A stretch of 64,000 bases of DNA, taken from assembly GCF_004379255.2 (NCBI RefSeq), contig NC_056035.1:27094502-27158501 (forward strand), read 5' to 3'. How positions within the stretch are numbered: position 1 is the first letter of the stretch; each line of letters starts with the position of its first letter. The position numbers and the translations under genes are program-made. This stretch comes from Salvia splendens. Its lineage: Eukaryota > Streptophyta > Magnoliopsida > Lamiales > Lamiaceae. Of the stretch, positions 21,745 to 33,735 are shown piece after piece. The notes under the pieces were generated by a model. The model was given only the letters and a program-made list of their open reading frames with translations. It did not search any database and had not been told where the DNA came from.

Positions 21745-23514
21745 TCTATCTATACATATATAAAATGTGTGTTTTGAGAGATTTTGAATAACTATTTTGT
21801 GCAAGTGATGTAAATGTAATAAACAAAAACTACTAATTTATAAAAATAAATTTTGATTAAATAAATTTAGTTATGAAAAATTTTAATGTAGCAGTTACAA
21901 TGATTATTCTCATTAATTACTTGTAATTCACTTCATTTGGTAGTAAAACAATATTCTTTAGGAATTGGCATTGTCAATTACTAATATGAAGCGTATAACC
22001 GCCTATTAGGATGTGACATTAAATTACATTAATTTTGCATCTAATAATTTAATTATGCATCATTTTCAAATACATAGTAAAAAATAATTTCAATTATTTA
22101 CTCACAATTTAGTGAATGGCTCTATACTATAGTCCATATCTTGGACGTTTTTTAAACTGCCAAATTAAGCTTATAATAATCAATTAGGAGTATGAATTGA
22201 ATATGATTATACCAATGATTTCTAACGTTTGTTTATTTATATCATAAATTAATATTTGTTTTAATTACTATTAATATTTTTTTTAATACTCTTAATCAAT
22301 TAAGAGTATGAATTGAATATGATTATACCAATGATTTCTAACGTTTGTTTATTTATATCATAAATTAATATTTGTTTTAATTACTATTTATTAGCTAGAT
22401 AAATGTTCTTTCATTTTTGTGATGTATAGTTGCATTAGAAAGGTTTTAGAAATTGTTGGTGATATTTGTCTATAAATACATGTTCGATCATTGTGGAAAT
22501 CGTAAATGAGGCGGAGCTGGTGTCATGTGAGAGACTGAAAGATGAAGAGCCAAAGATGTGAGTCGGAGGTATGGAGAGAGAGTTGTGCAAAAGATGGTAA
22601 AAGCCAAATAGCACCTTTATTTCCTATTTTGAAGATCATTCTATTTTAGTGATATTAGTTCATATCTAAGTATTTTCTTCATGTTAATTTATTTTATTTT
22701 TCCGCCTAGGCCACAATATTTTATTTTTTACAAATAAAGAAATCACATAAGTTGTTGACCATCTATAATATTTTGAAGCTACAGCTTTACACATTCGTCG
22801 CCAACTTCGTCACTGCCATAATTTTCATGCATAGAACAACACCTAAAGTCAACGAAGTGGCGAAAGGAAGCAGAGAAGACAAAAACCATAAAATATCACA
22901 TTTGTATTAGCGCATATACATACAACATAAATCATCAATTTAGAGATTAAGGAGAAAAATAAGCCTGAAGAAGAGTCAAGCTGTAGATGTGGTTTGTGTT
23001 TTACTATATCTCTTTCCTCTATTTTGCTATTCTTATTATTGTATGGTTAAGATTGTTTACAAATAAGTTTTTTCATGACTTACTAACTTTTGTTTTATTG
23101 TTCTAATGTTTATATATGTATGTTTTTTATTTGTTTTATTGTTCATTATTTTATCTTTTTATGGCGATATCATTGTCCTAATTATATTTTTTAGTTTTAT
23201 ATTGAATATTTATATCAATTGAATATTGATAGTATTTCAACAATAAATTGTGTATGTGTTAAGGATGGTAATTTTCTTTGTGGTAAAGACCAATATAAGC
23301 GTTGTAATAACAAATATTTTCATGTTAATTTAATTCAAAACTTATTTAATTTTATATTTATAATTATCTAACATATTGTGACTATAACCTATTACATTTT
23401 ATTTTTTAATCTTATGTAATGATATTATTTTTTATTATATTTAAATTATTCAAAATGTCTAATTAATAAAATAAAAATATTTTGTGTCGCGTATAGCGCG
23501 TGGGCTAACACTAG
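21745..23514 (+). mobile_element. non-autonomous Helitron (about 1.77 kb)
   Basis: The 3' end is a short GC stem (cgcgtatagcgcg, about 23488-23500) followed by gggctaacaCTAG and a host T at 23515, the typical Helitron end. The probable 5' end is A followed by tctatctatacatatata at 21745 (or 21749), like plant Helitron starts. The core is AT-rich with no Rep/helicase ORF. It contains a 116-bp tandem duplication (22178-22388). The 3' end is clear; the 5' end is inferred. Confidence 0.65.
22178..22388. repeat. 116-bp tandem duplication in Helitron
   Basis: aatcaatta(g/a)gagtatgaattg begins at 22178 and again at 22294. The following roughly 90 bases are identical apart from the start, indicating a recent local duplication. 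Confidence 0.9.
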
Positions 23515-23681
23515 TTCTATTTAGTGCCCAACTGAATATATTACAGAAAGATATTTGTCTGTTTTTCTTTTTCTCCAAGTGATGAATCATCTACCTTCGT
23601 ATTTTAAAAATATAAACTTTTGGCCATCTCAAGTAGTACTTCCTCCGTCCCCTCATAGTTGAGTAATTTCTATGTATAGTA

Positions 23682-23915
23682 CTCCTTCCATCCCATCTCA
23701 AGTGATTGATTTCTTTTTGGCCATTGTTTTGCAAAGATGATAATAAATAGTTAAAGTGGAGAGAAAGTAAAGTATGAGAGAGAATAATATAGAAGAGAGT
23801 CGTATCTACATTATTCTCTTATTTACTTTACTTTCTCACCACTCTAACTATTTATTATCATTTTTCCCAAACACATGCCGAAAAACGGTCAATCACTTGA
23901 GATGAGATGGAGGCG
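23682..23915. mobile_element. Stowaway-type MITE (about 234 bp) with long inverted repeats
   Basis: Left end ctccttccatcccatctcaa and right end complement with a few changes (cacttgagatgagatggagg), flanked by TA at 23680-23681 and 23916-23917. It follows a fragment of another MITE end (tcctccgtcccctcatagttg, 23641-23661). Confidence 0.75.
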
Positions 23916-24035
23916 TAACATTTTTCCCTTTCTTAATTTACTCTCTCTTAATAATAAAAATTATTATATTTTTATTATCCTTATTTTAATCTACTTACCT
24001 ATAATTTATTTTCATTATTTGAAAATTTTTATGTC

Positions 24036-24063
24036 CTGTGCATAGCACGGGTTATAACACTAG
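24036..24063 (+). mobile_element. Helitron 3' terminus
   Basis: gtgcatagcac stem, then gggttataacaCTAG followed by T at 24064, where the interrupted LTR sequence resumes (cagataaacacagac). This defines the right edge of the 3.6-kb insert at 20456-24063, which holds another Helitron and a MITE. Its 5' terminus is not resolved. Confidence 0.7.
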
Positions 24064-25715
24064 TTCAGATAAACACAGACTTCATGAATAACAATTCAAA
24101 TCAACACTTTAAAACTAAAAGATTAACGACCGGTAATCCCAGATTTAAGCATACTGACTAACATGCAAGGTGGCGACAGTCACGTAATCATAGATCTCAT
24201 GCATTAAACTTCAGATCGAACGACTAACACTTCGAATCCTAGCTAACAAACTCAGATCTAGCCTACTTAAACGAAATCCTGCTTCAACACTTAGAAAATT
24301 CTTGCAAACAACTGGATCTAGCTAATTTAGGCAGAATGAAAACGATTGCAACGAAAAGATGAATAAAAACCAACTTTCATATCATAGCGTTTGGATCTCA
24401 ACATAATACTTCAAAAGCAACAAGGGAATTAAGTTTCAACAACAGATCCAACGAGATAAAACGAAATACGAAGTTAAACTAAGAAAGCAAGTAAAGATTG
24501 TTTTTGCCACTCGGGCGATGAAACAGTATTCTGACGACTACAATGGCTGGAAGAGTTGACGGTGAACTATCCCCAGTGGAATACCGAGGTCTTCAAGTGA
24601 TCATGACTGGCGGCGAGGAACGGGCGGCGGGGAACGAGAGGTGTGGAGCTAGCCTCCGCTTCGGAACTAGGACTTCCGAGAGCGGTTTCCAAGTGTGCCT
24701 TCTAAAATGAGTTGAGTCCCCCCTTCATTCTTCATGTAACTTTCTATTTATAGGGTGGCTTGCCCTAAAATTAAGGTTGTTCTTCCTTGTACATTGTCGC
24801 TTTTACCCCTGTTAAGTAGTTGGCCGTCTACTAGCAATCTTCTCCTCTCCATCTCGAGCCTTTGGGCATGCATCCTGGTCAGTATTGCACCATTTGGCAT
24901 CCTTTTTCACTTGAAGTCCCCGATTCCTTCCCTACTGACTTGTACCTTTTCCTGCACACTTACGCAACTTTTCTTACAGAATATGCACGTTAAACTCATC
25001 ATACTGACCAATAACCAAGACCTAGAATATGACTTATCATCGATAATCCTAGATCATGCAAAATGACTAACATGCAAGGTGGCAGAAACTACGTAATCAC
25101 AGATCTCATGCATTCAACTTCGAATCGAACGATCAAACACTTGAAATATCACTTAATAAAATCAGATCTATCTTATCCAAGAGAATCCATGCTCAAACAG
25201 TTGAAAATTTACGCTAAGCTATCAGATCTACCTAATCTAGGCAGGAAGAAAACATTGTGACTGAAATATGAACAAAAGCAAACTTCTATTTCATAATGAC
25301 TGAATTCAAAACACAATACGTCAAATCGAAGTATCAACAATGAGTCAATAACAGATCCAAACGAAACAAGTAAAACAAGAGTTAAACTACGAAAGCAAGT
25401 AAAAATTGTTTGGCCCCTCGGGCGATGAAATGGTGATGAACCTCCCTCGGCAGAGTACCGGGGTCTTCAAGTAATCATGACTGATGGCGAGGAACGAGAA
25501 GTATCGGAGCTAGTCTCCATTGTGGGAACTTCGGATTTCCGGAGGTGTAGTGTCTTTCTTGTATCTTCATGTGACCTTCTATTTATAAAGTAGATTGCCC
25601 TAAAAATTAGGGTTGTTCCTCCTTGTGAATTGTCGTTTTTGCCCCCTTAAGTAGTTGGTCGTTTCCTAGAAATCCTTCCTTCTTCATCTCGAGCCCTTGG
25701 GCATGCATCTTGATA

Positions 25716-25931
25716 AGGAGGGTAATGAACCTTATAGGATTGTATTAAATGACAACCACTTTTAAAATGGCAATGTGTCATTGAGAACCCTTAGATTTAG
25801 GAGCATATTTTAATATAACCTAGCTTTAATTTTGTTTCATTATGCATATTTTGATAGTTCATGAGGAAATAAAAATAGTTAATTGTTTTAAAAGATTATC
25901 AGCAAAGATTTTATTTTAACATTATCTTTAA
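25716..25931. other. AT-rich spacer
   Basis: No gene or repeat boundary is recognised between the truncated LTR and the hAT-like element. The last eight bases (atctttaa) are its putative target duplication. Confidence 0.5.
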
Positions 25932-26246
25932 TCGGGGCGGGCACACTCAAGGTAAGAGTAGGGCTTATGCCCTTACCTAAAATGATATATATATATTTTT
26001 TCTACTTATATTTTTTTAAATAAAAAAATACTTATCTTAAGTTGTTACTATGTGAATGCCTTTGAAGATCAAATTGCCAAAAATTGAACGAATAGAGGGA
26101 TTGAACTTAATTTGAAATTGAAAAATTGCACAGCAAAATGAAAAAACATCAGTTTCCCATTAAATTCCACACAAACTCAATAACTTGGACTATTTGGCAA
26201 TATTAATGTGTAAGGTTTTCTCTCCTTATTATTCTTTTCTTTTTTA

Positions 26247-27502
26247 CTCCCTCCATTCAACAATGAGAGTCTTATTTTACTTTTACCATAAATGATAATT
26301 AGGTCTCACATTCCACCAACTTATTTCACTCACATTTTATTATGAAGTGAACTACCCTAATAGTCTCTGATCTTGTCGAAAAATGCATAAATGGTTCTTA
26401 AAAAAGTTTATAGCATTTTTGGTATGATAAGACTAAAATAATCCCAGACACAAAAAATGTGAATTTTTAATATTTGAGGGCATTTTGGACCTTAAATACT
26501 AGTATACTATTTTTGTAATTTTTGTTACTTAAAATAGTTTATTGTCATTATGTGATTAAAAATAAATGCAACTTAAAATAATTTAATTATACTTTATTTT
26601 ATTTTTAAAATTAAATATTATTCATTATAAAACTCAATATATACGGAAAAAATAAATAAATCTAATAGTAACTTCTTTTAACAAAAATATTAAAGTGAAT
26701 TATAGAAATTATTTTTTGCGATGTGAGATTTATTTTTACTTAAAAATTTTAATTATTTTTTTTTTCATTTGGGAAGTAAAAATATTATAATGAACTACAG
26801 TATTTTTTATCTTAAAAAATGTTAATTAAATATTTATATGTTACCATACTTATGTGAAAAATAAATATTTTAATTACGTTAATTAAAATATAGTATAGTG
26901 AAAAAATATTATTTAAGTATAACAATTAAAATTTAAATGAAATTATATCTAGCGTAAATTAAAGTGAACTCTTGCAAGTAACATTTTATTAAAATTATTA
27001 AAGTAAATTAAAGTAACTTTTTATTATAATTCAAGTAATTATTTTAAAATATTAAGTGAATTATAATTCAAAAGAAAATATTTTATGTCATATAAATATA
27101 AATTAACTAGTATTAGACATGTAAATTTTTTTTAGCCGAAAAGGTGCTTTTCTATATGTACAAAAACATTTCGAGATTGAAGAGGTATCAAAACTGTGAT
27201 TTTTCAAAGACCAAAAATGCCCTCCATGACATTTAGACGATTTTTCAAATGCAGAGGGGTATAAAAGACCAACCGGTACCAAAAATGTAATTATTAGGGA
27301 CCAAAAAAGGATATAAAATTTTTTCAGGGATCATTGATGCATTTTTCGACAAGATTGAGGATTATTAGGGTAGTTCTCTTTATTATGAAACTAATATATA
27401 AGTGAGACTAATATTTCACTAACTTACTCAACCCACATTTCTTTACATTTTTTAAAACTCGTGTCATAACCAAATAAGACTCCTATTGCGCGATGGAGGG
27501 AG
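26247..27502. mobile_element. Stowaway-type MITE interrupted by a MULE-like element
   Basis: Ends ctccctccattcaa and gcgcgatggagggag, with TA at 26245-26246 and 27503-27504. The internal arms 'gagtcttatttta' and 'aataagactcc' also pair. Removing the nested element (26347-27378 plus one duplication) leaves a MITE of about 210 bp. Confidence 0.8.
26347..27378. mobile_element. MULE-like non-autonomous element (1,032 bp) with 11-bp target duplication
   Basis: Flanked by perfect tttattatgaa at 26336-26346 and 27379-27389. Terminal inverted repeats of about 45 bp start g(t/a)gaactaccctaata and continue through tcttgtcgaaaaatgcat. The core is AT-rich with no transposase. An 11-bp duplication and long inverted repeats fit Mutator-like elements. 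The paralogous site at about 30175-30245 keeps only its right part. Confidence 0.85.
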
Positions 27503-28832
27503 TAGTTCAATAATGCAAAATCTTATTTTTTTTACAATTCACATTGTATTGAGAAATTGAAACTATGAAAAAAATACAGCTTGTATTGTTAAATATATAT
27601 AGGTTTTTGTGATAAAATGATTGAATTTTGTTGTTATATTTGAGTTTAAGATATAATTTGGAGTAGAGAATTTTGTGTTTTGCTAAAGTTTGTTTACAGT
27701 GCTATTTATCCGCATGACCGCATCTATAGTTATCGCATGATAATATTTTAATTTATGTATTGGTTTAGTTTTATGAATATAATATTTATGTTTTTTATAG
27801 TTGTTGTGTTTGTGAATTTTTATTTTCATAATTACTTATCTATATAATACTACAATATAATACAAAAATTATATATAGTGGAGCCCTTACCAAAAAAATT
27901 TTCTGCGTCCGCCCCTGACCTTTAACACATTTTATGCATATGTTAAAGTGGTCCACTGTTTCATGCTCAAATTCATGAAAATTATGTATAAGTCTATTCT
28001 AAACTCATGGATATTATGCATTAATATTATTTTAATTATTTTTATATACATCTCATAGATATTATTAGCAAATATAAATGACCTCCTTTAATTTTAATTG
28101 TATATTTTGTATAAATTTATATGATGACAATTAATATACAAATATAAAGACAATAAAGGAAGAAGAACACCCCATCCCCTCTCTTTTTTGAAGCTGTACG
28201 AAGAGAGAAGAGATAAGAGATAATTGAATTATTTGTTATAGAAACCAATTTTGGATTAGGATAATATATTAATTGATTTTCATAATCCTAGCAATTTATT
28301 ATTATTATTATTATTGTTTGATTTATTTATATTTAAGATAACCGTTCTTATTGTCTTTCTTTCAATTCTTCAAAAAAAAAATAAATGATACTCTACAAAA
28401 TCCATTTGCTTTATTAGTTTATTACAACGAATATTGTGATATATGCAGCATTCTAACAATTTTAGAAATATACTTATAAGAATATTTTAGCATTATTTTT
28501 TTTGAAGATTGGAGGTTGCTAAAATATCTTCTTTTTATTACATACTTCAAGATTTTTCTAATTATTATGTGATATGTAAAATTGTACTCTATTTTTTTCA
28601 TATGATAATACACAATTAAACTATATAATTATTATATTTATATAATAATCTGATTTTTTCTCTTTAATCTCTATCACACATATTTTCTTTATTTGTATAT
28701 AGTATTCTAACTAAACTCACAATCTTTGGTCATTAGTCACACATCTCTTCTTTGTCATTTATACTCTACTAATCTCATAAATTAAAATTGTATACAATCG
28801 TTTGCTGAATTTGAAATGTTTTCATTTATTAG

Positions 28833-29802
28833 TGTGAAATATTGTGGACTACAATTTGGGCTTGGTATTAATCAGCTGGGCTGAATTAATTGGTTGGCTC
28901 GTTCTTTATATTGGTGACCCAATGTGGGTTGGCCCAATACTTAAAGGGGACGCTCCGATGGCTGCCACGTGGCCATCTCACGCGGATCATGGACGTGGAC
29001 CGTTGGATCTAGGGTGTGTTTGTTGGGACAGTTAAACTCTCCCTATCCCTTCTCGGTACCTCATTCTGTTCAATACTTTCTCTCTCTACATGCTTCGTCT
29101 TCGGCTTCTCTCTAGAACTTTTCTCTCTCTCTCTTAGAAATGTCCTCCGATCTTCTTCTCCGGTGACTCTCTTCTCTGTTTTAGTGAGAACTGAGTGTTC
29201 ATCTCTCAACTCCTATATTGATTCGCAGATTTCCTTTGGTTTCGAACGGTTGAGTTCGAATCTGGTTGTTTGGATGAAGATCTTCGGTTGATTTCTTAGA
29301 TCCGTGAGATTCTGGTGTTCTTGAAGCCTTGTGGCTGTGGTTGTGAGACATTTGACGTTTGAGGTGGCTACTGTGTTGTAGTAATCGGAGTATCCCTAGG
29401 GTTTGGGGTCCGACTGTTTCACTGTGCTCCCTTGAGATTTGTTGGTGAAGATTAAGGAGGTCCTTGGCCCTGTGCAGTCGTGTGTGCGACCTGAGCCATA
29501 TCCTAAATCTTCTGACTCGTTTTGTTCTTTTATTCTTTTTGATTTAGATCCGAAAGGATCAATTGTCTTGTGTTACTAATCTGTGTACTTAAGTGTGCAG
29601 GAGGTTTTCACGGAGTGTAGCTTGCTATATTTGATTGGTTCCAGATTCGATATAGGCTAAAGTTTCTCTGTAATCTTGTACTTAGTCATAAATTGTTCTA
29701 GTTGTAACAAATCGCTTGTAATTGGCTTGTTCCTTGCTGAGATTATCCATCTCAGTGTTGATCCAATAACAAAGAGGTCCCGGTAACAAAGAGTTCCTTA
29801 CA
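28833..29802 (+). mobile_element. solo LTR (970 bp) with perfect 5-bp target duplication
   Basis: Starts TGTGAAATATTGTGG and ends gttccttaca. attag flanks both sides (28828-28832 and 29803-29807). Unit B has the uninterrupted site (catttattaagaaggaat, about 33530). There is no internal region. It contains a pyrimidine-rich leader-like tract (29075-29175). Plus orientation is not proven. The ORFs on both strands in it are incidental. The family is not recognised. Confidence 0.85.
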
Positions 29803-29943
29803 ATTAGGAAGGAATAAATTATTGATTTAGAGTGGGACATGTTAAGTAGTACATTTTTGTAATAGTAAATCTTTCTATTGTTTTGAATTCTTAATTTCTA
29901 TAGTTTCATTGGTATTAGTATTCATTATACAAAAATCTTATGT

Positions 29944-29972
29944 CTCGTGCATAGCACGGGTGTTAATACTAG
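29944..29972 (+). mobile_element. Helitron-like 3' terminus in unit A
   Basis: cgtgcatagcacggg stem, then tgttaataCTAG and T at 29973. No matching 5' end is identified. Confidence 0.65.
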
Positions 29973-30088
29973 TGTGTCAAAACTACGTCTATATTGATTC
30001 TAATTAATTGTTCGAAACTCAATAACTTGGACTATTTGGCAATATTAATGTGTAAGGTTTTATGTCCTTATTATTCTTTTCTTTTTTA

Positions 30089-32023
30089 CTCCATCCATTG
30101 AATAATAAGAGTCTTATTTTACTTTTACCATAAATGATAATTAGGTCTCACATTTCACCAACTTATTTCACTCACATAAATTTTTTTCACGGATCATTGA
30201 TGCATTTTTCGATAAGATTAGGGATTATTAGGGTAGTTCACTCTTTATTTTAAAACTAATATATATAAGTGAGACTCATATTTCACTAACATACTCAACC
30301 CACATTTCTTTACATTTTTTAAAACCCGTGTGAAAGCTGCTTCTGGAGATTCCTGTGTTGTCGATTGGTTCCCTTCTACGTTAACTGAATTGTGAGTTGA
30401 TTGTCGTGGATTGATCAAGTCGAAGTCTCTAACTGATCCAGCTGGGTGACGTCTTCTTCTACCTGCGAGTGCCTGTGAACCGGTCCAGTGCCAAATCTAA
30501 CTGATCAAGTTGACTTAGTGCAACCTACTCATGTTCCCTTGGGTGCGCAAACGGAGGAACTCGGAGCTTTCAAGACTTTAACCCACAATACTATGATTTA
30601 GTAAAGGGAAGTAAGGGTCGAATCCCACAGAGACGATGTGTTCTACATTTGTTAAGGAAAAATTTCGAATGGCTGCTGCCACGGATTCAAAGTGGGTTAA
30701 GTTAAACTGCTTGACTAAATGAACTGAGGAACTAAACTAACTAAAATGATCCACTTGCTAAGCTTAACTAAACTTTTAAACTCTAATTGATCAACCTGTC
30801 CGAACGGGAGAACTCATACTGTGATTTCCTGAAATAGCCAAACAAAGTAAAAGTGAGTGGGTGTCGGTCCCCTGCAAATGTACGGTAAAGTAAACTTTTA
30901 GTAACAACTTCATCTTCCCCAAGTGATCTTCCTAAAAACAGAGCATGAACCAGGTGTCTGAACATTAGCGAACAACTTGTAGCAACATTAACTCAACATA
31001 ATGAGCCCAATGCAATAGATCTACGCTAATGGATCACTGAAATTACGTAGAAAGAGTAACTAAACCATGCAGAAATAGAAAAGACGACTCTCAGATCTAC
31101 AACACAGAAACTTAATCAAACATGAATTTACTATCATTCATTGCAAACACATTCAGATCTGCTTCATCACATTTCAACAAGTTAGATCTAAACATCCTGA
31201 CACCTTCCGGCCATGAATCAAACAGTAATCACAAGTCAACAACTCGGATCCAAACAGATTTACTACAACAAAAATTACTCAACTAAACATTGCCAAATGC
31301 ACTCACGATTCAGAGACATAGTAAAATTAGCTAGATCATTCACAATCAAACATAACATTCCAACGGAAATCAGAGTCATAGCTTCAAACGAGCTTCTGGC
31401 AACAAAAAAATTCAGAAAAACAACAAGAAAACTTAAAGGAAATTGTAGCAAAACATAAAATAAAGAGAATGTATCTTTACCCCTTCTCGGGACGGTGTTA
31501 CACAGCCTGAAATACGAATTAAAAAACTACCACCCAACCACGATTAAAACCCAGAACCAAGTATGTTCTACGGAAATGAAGAAACTGGAGTGAGCTTTCT
31601 GATTTCAACTCTAGGAGATAGCTAAATGTCCAGCCATACCTCATTCCTCCTTCCAATCTCCATTTATAGAAAGGCCGAGGCTCTGATCCCTAGGGCAACT
31701 TTCCTCTCGAAAAGTCTTTTGTGCCCTTAGCTTTTGGGATCTTTAAATTAGGCTCCATCTCCTACCCAGGTTCTCCCGCTGCCTCTGCTTGATCTGACTT
31801 GATCCAATTGCAGCGTGGTGAATTGACTCCATTCTTCTTGATCCGTCTGTCCGCCCAGTTGATCCATGCAATTTTTTATTATGGCGGATTCTGCACACAC
31901 CTGGCTCACTATTGCACGTTAGTTTACCGAATTGGGTGGAGTTTTACTATAGAACAAATGCATGAAACGAGCCTTATCACCGTGTCATAACCAAATAGGA
32001 CTCCTATTGCGTGGTGGAGGGAG
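30089..32023. mobile_element. Stowaway-type MITE copy in unit B, interrupted by solo LTR
   Basis: Ends ctccatccattgaa and gtggtggagggag, with TA flanks (30087-30088 and 32024-32025). It is the duplicate of the MITE at 26247. Confidence 0.75.
30331..31979 (-). mobile_element. Athila-type solo LTR (1,649 bp) with perfect 5-bp target duplication
   Basis: Starts TGAAAGCTGCTTC and ends cgagccttatca. ccgtg flanks both sides (30326-30330 and 31980-31984), and unit A carries the unoccupied site (ctcgtgtcataacc, about 27461). It shares with the LTRs at 19.3, 19.9 and 33.7 kb the ggtcgaatcccacagaga motif (30617), an agatct-rich middle, and gggacggtgttacac (31490). It has a TATA-like catttataga (minus sense, 31661). 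Solo by lack of internal sequence. Confidence 0.9.
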
Positions 32024-33666
32024 TAATTTAATAATGCAAAAACTTATACTTTTTTACAATTCATTGTATTGAGAAATTGAAACTATGCAAAAAAAACCGT
32101 TTGTATTGTTAAATATATATAAGATTTTGTGATAAAATGATTGAATTTTGTTGTTATACTTGAGTTTAAGATATAATTTGGAGTAGAGAATTTTTTTTTG
32201 CTAAAGTTTGAGTTTGAACTGTTCGAGTTAAATAGTTTGAATTTGTTTACAGTGCTATTTATCCGCATGAAGTCGCATCTATAGTTATCGCATGGTAATA
32301 TTTCAATTTATGTATTGGTTTAGTTTTATGAATATAGTATTTATGCCTTTTATGTTTGTTGTGTTTGTGATTTTTTTTTCATAATTACTATTTTTTATAT
32401 CTATATAATACTACAATATAATACAAAAATTAAATACAGTGGAGCCCTAACCGGAATTTATTTTTGCGTCCGCCCCTGACCTTTAACACATTGTATGCGT
32501 ATGTCAAAGTGGTCCACTGTTTCATGCATGAAAATTATGTATACGTCTATTCTAAACTAGATATTATGCATTAATATTATTTTAATTATATTTTATGTAT
32601 CTCATAGATATTATTAGCTAAAATAAATGACCTCCTTTAATTTTAAATGTATACTTCGCATAAATTTATATGATAATAATTAATACACAAATATAAAGAC
32701 AAATATAAAGATAATAAAGAAAGAAGAACACCCCATCCCCACTCTTTTTGAAGCTGTACGAAGAGATGGGAGATAAGAGATAATTGAATTATTTGTTATA
32801 GAAACCAATTTTAGATTAGGATAATATATTAATTGATTTCATAATCCTAACAATGTATTTTTATTATTATTATTATTATTGTTATTATTATTTGATATAT
32901 TTTTATTTAAAATAACTTTTCTTATTGTCTTTCTTTCAATTCTTAAAAAAAATGATACTCTACAAAATCCATTTGCTTTATTAGTTTATTTCAACGAATA
33001 TTTTGATATATGCAGCATTCTAACTGTTAGGATAAATAATAAAATGAATTATATTTCATGTTTATTTGGATAGAGATAATACTTATCAATTATTCAAATT
33101 ATAAAATACAATATAAATAGATGTAATGCATTTTAATTTAGTATGCTAGCTATATACATAATTCTTAATTGTACTTATATGAATATTTTAGCATTATCTT
33201 TTTTGAAGATTGGAGGTTGCTAAAATATCTTCTTTTTATTACCTACTTCAAGATTTTTCTAATTATCATGTGATATGTAAAACTGTACTCTATTTTTTTC
33301 ATATGATAATACACAATTAAACTATATAATTATTATATTTATATAATAATTTGATTTTTTCTCTTTGATCTCTACTCACACATATTTTTTTTATTTGTAT
33401 ATCGTATTCTAACTAACTCACACTCTTTGGTCATTAGTCACACATCTCTTCTTTGTCATTTATACTCCACTTATATCATAAATTAAAATTGTATAAAATC
33501 GTTTGCTGAATTTGAAATGTTTTCATTTATTAAGAAGGAATAAATTATTGATTTAGAGTGGGACATGTTAAGTACATCTTTGTATTTGTAAATCTTTCTA
33601 TTGTTTTGAATTCTTAGTTTCTATAGTTTCATTGGTATTAGTATTCATTATACGAAAATCTTATGT

Positions 33667-33695
33667 CTCGTGTATATCACGGGTGTTAATACTAG
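33667..33695 (+). mobile_element. Helitron-like 3' terminus in unit B
   Basis: cgtgtatatcacggg, then tgttaataCTAG and T. It is the duplicate of the terminus at 29944, with one stem base changed. Confidence 0.6.
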
Positions 33696-33735
33696 TGTGT
33701 CAAAACTACGTCTATATTGAGTCTAATTAATTGTT

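Larger units (their letters stand above)
19943..25039 (-). mobile_element. Athila-type solo LTR (inner), nested in an LTR of its own family
   Basis: Starts TGAAAGAGCAGG at 19943 and ends ttatca at 25039. The flanking five bases are tcggt (19938-19942) and tcgat (25040-25044), a target duplication with one substitution. Deleting the inner LTR joins the outer halves to 'tcggtaatcc', as found inside the inner copy itself ('ccggtaatcc', about 24133). There is no internal region, so it is a solo LTR. About 3.6 kb of foreign DNA (20456-24063) interrupts it; without that it is about 1.49 kb. A TATA-like ctatttataggg lies near 24744 (minus sense). Confidence 0.75.
19304..25715 (-). mobile_element. 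Athila-type LTR (outer), split by a nested solo LTR
   Basis: The outer LTR is represented by 19304-19942 and 25045-25715. It starts TGAAATAGCAGG (plus strand), preceded by aagca, and contains ggtcgaatcccacagaga at about 19448. The downstream part resumes at 25045 with the 'gactaacatgcaagg' block, a TATA-like tctatttataaag (about 25578) and 'gggcatgcatc'. Similarity ends at 25715, so its far end is truncated or degenerate. Orientation is minus by comparison with the LTR at 33.7-35.4 kb, whose PPT is visible. Confidence 0.7.
25932..27917. mobile_element. hAT-like non-autonomous element holding nested MITEs
   Basis: The right end gcgtccgcccctg (complement CAGGGGCGGACGC) is a common hAT terminus. 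The left end tcggggcgggcac is a degraded counterpart. Flanks are atctttaa (25924-25931) and acctttaa (27918-27925), an 8-bp duplication with one mismatch. The subterminal ggtaag...cttacc repeats are also seen near the right end. There is no transposase ORF. A Stowaway (26247-27502) sits inside. Confidence 0.5.
26173..30014. repeat. large tandem duplication, unit A
   Basis: It starts aaactcaataacttggac (26173), and the same phrase opens unit B at 30015, a period of 3,842 bp. The units share the Stowaway, hAT right end, 'ggagccct' block, AT-rich middle, Helitron end and 'gtctatattga.tctaattaattgttc' tail. Unit A alone has the solo LTR at 28833-29802 and the full MULE-like element. No protein-coding sequence is recognised in its AT-rich parts (27505-28830). 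Confidence 0.85.
30015..33735. repeat. large tandem duplication, unit B
   Basis: Homologous to unit A from aaactcaataacttgg to attaattgttc. It differs by a solo LTR at 30331-31979, absence of the 28.8-kb solo LTR, loss of most of the MULE-like element (left terminus gone), and an extra segment of about 135 bp near 33025-33160. Short (TTA)n runs occur at 32861-32895. Confidence 0.85.

Noticed and set aside
29009..29291. ORFs in the 28.8-kb solo LTR
   Set aside because: They arise from a pyrimidine-rich leader-like tract read on both strands. There is no domain and the sequence is bounded by target duplications.
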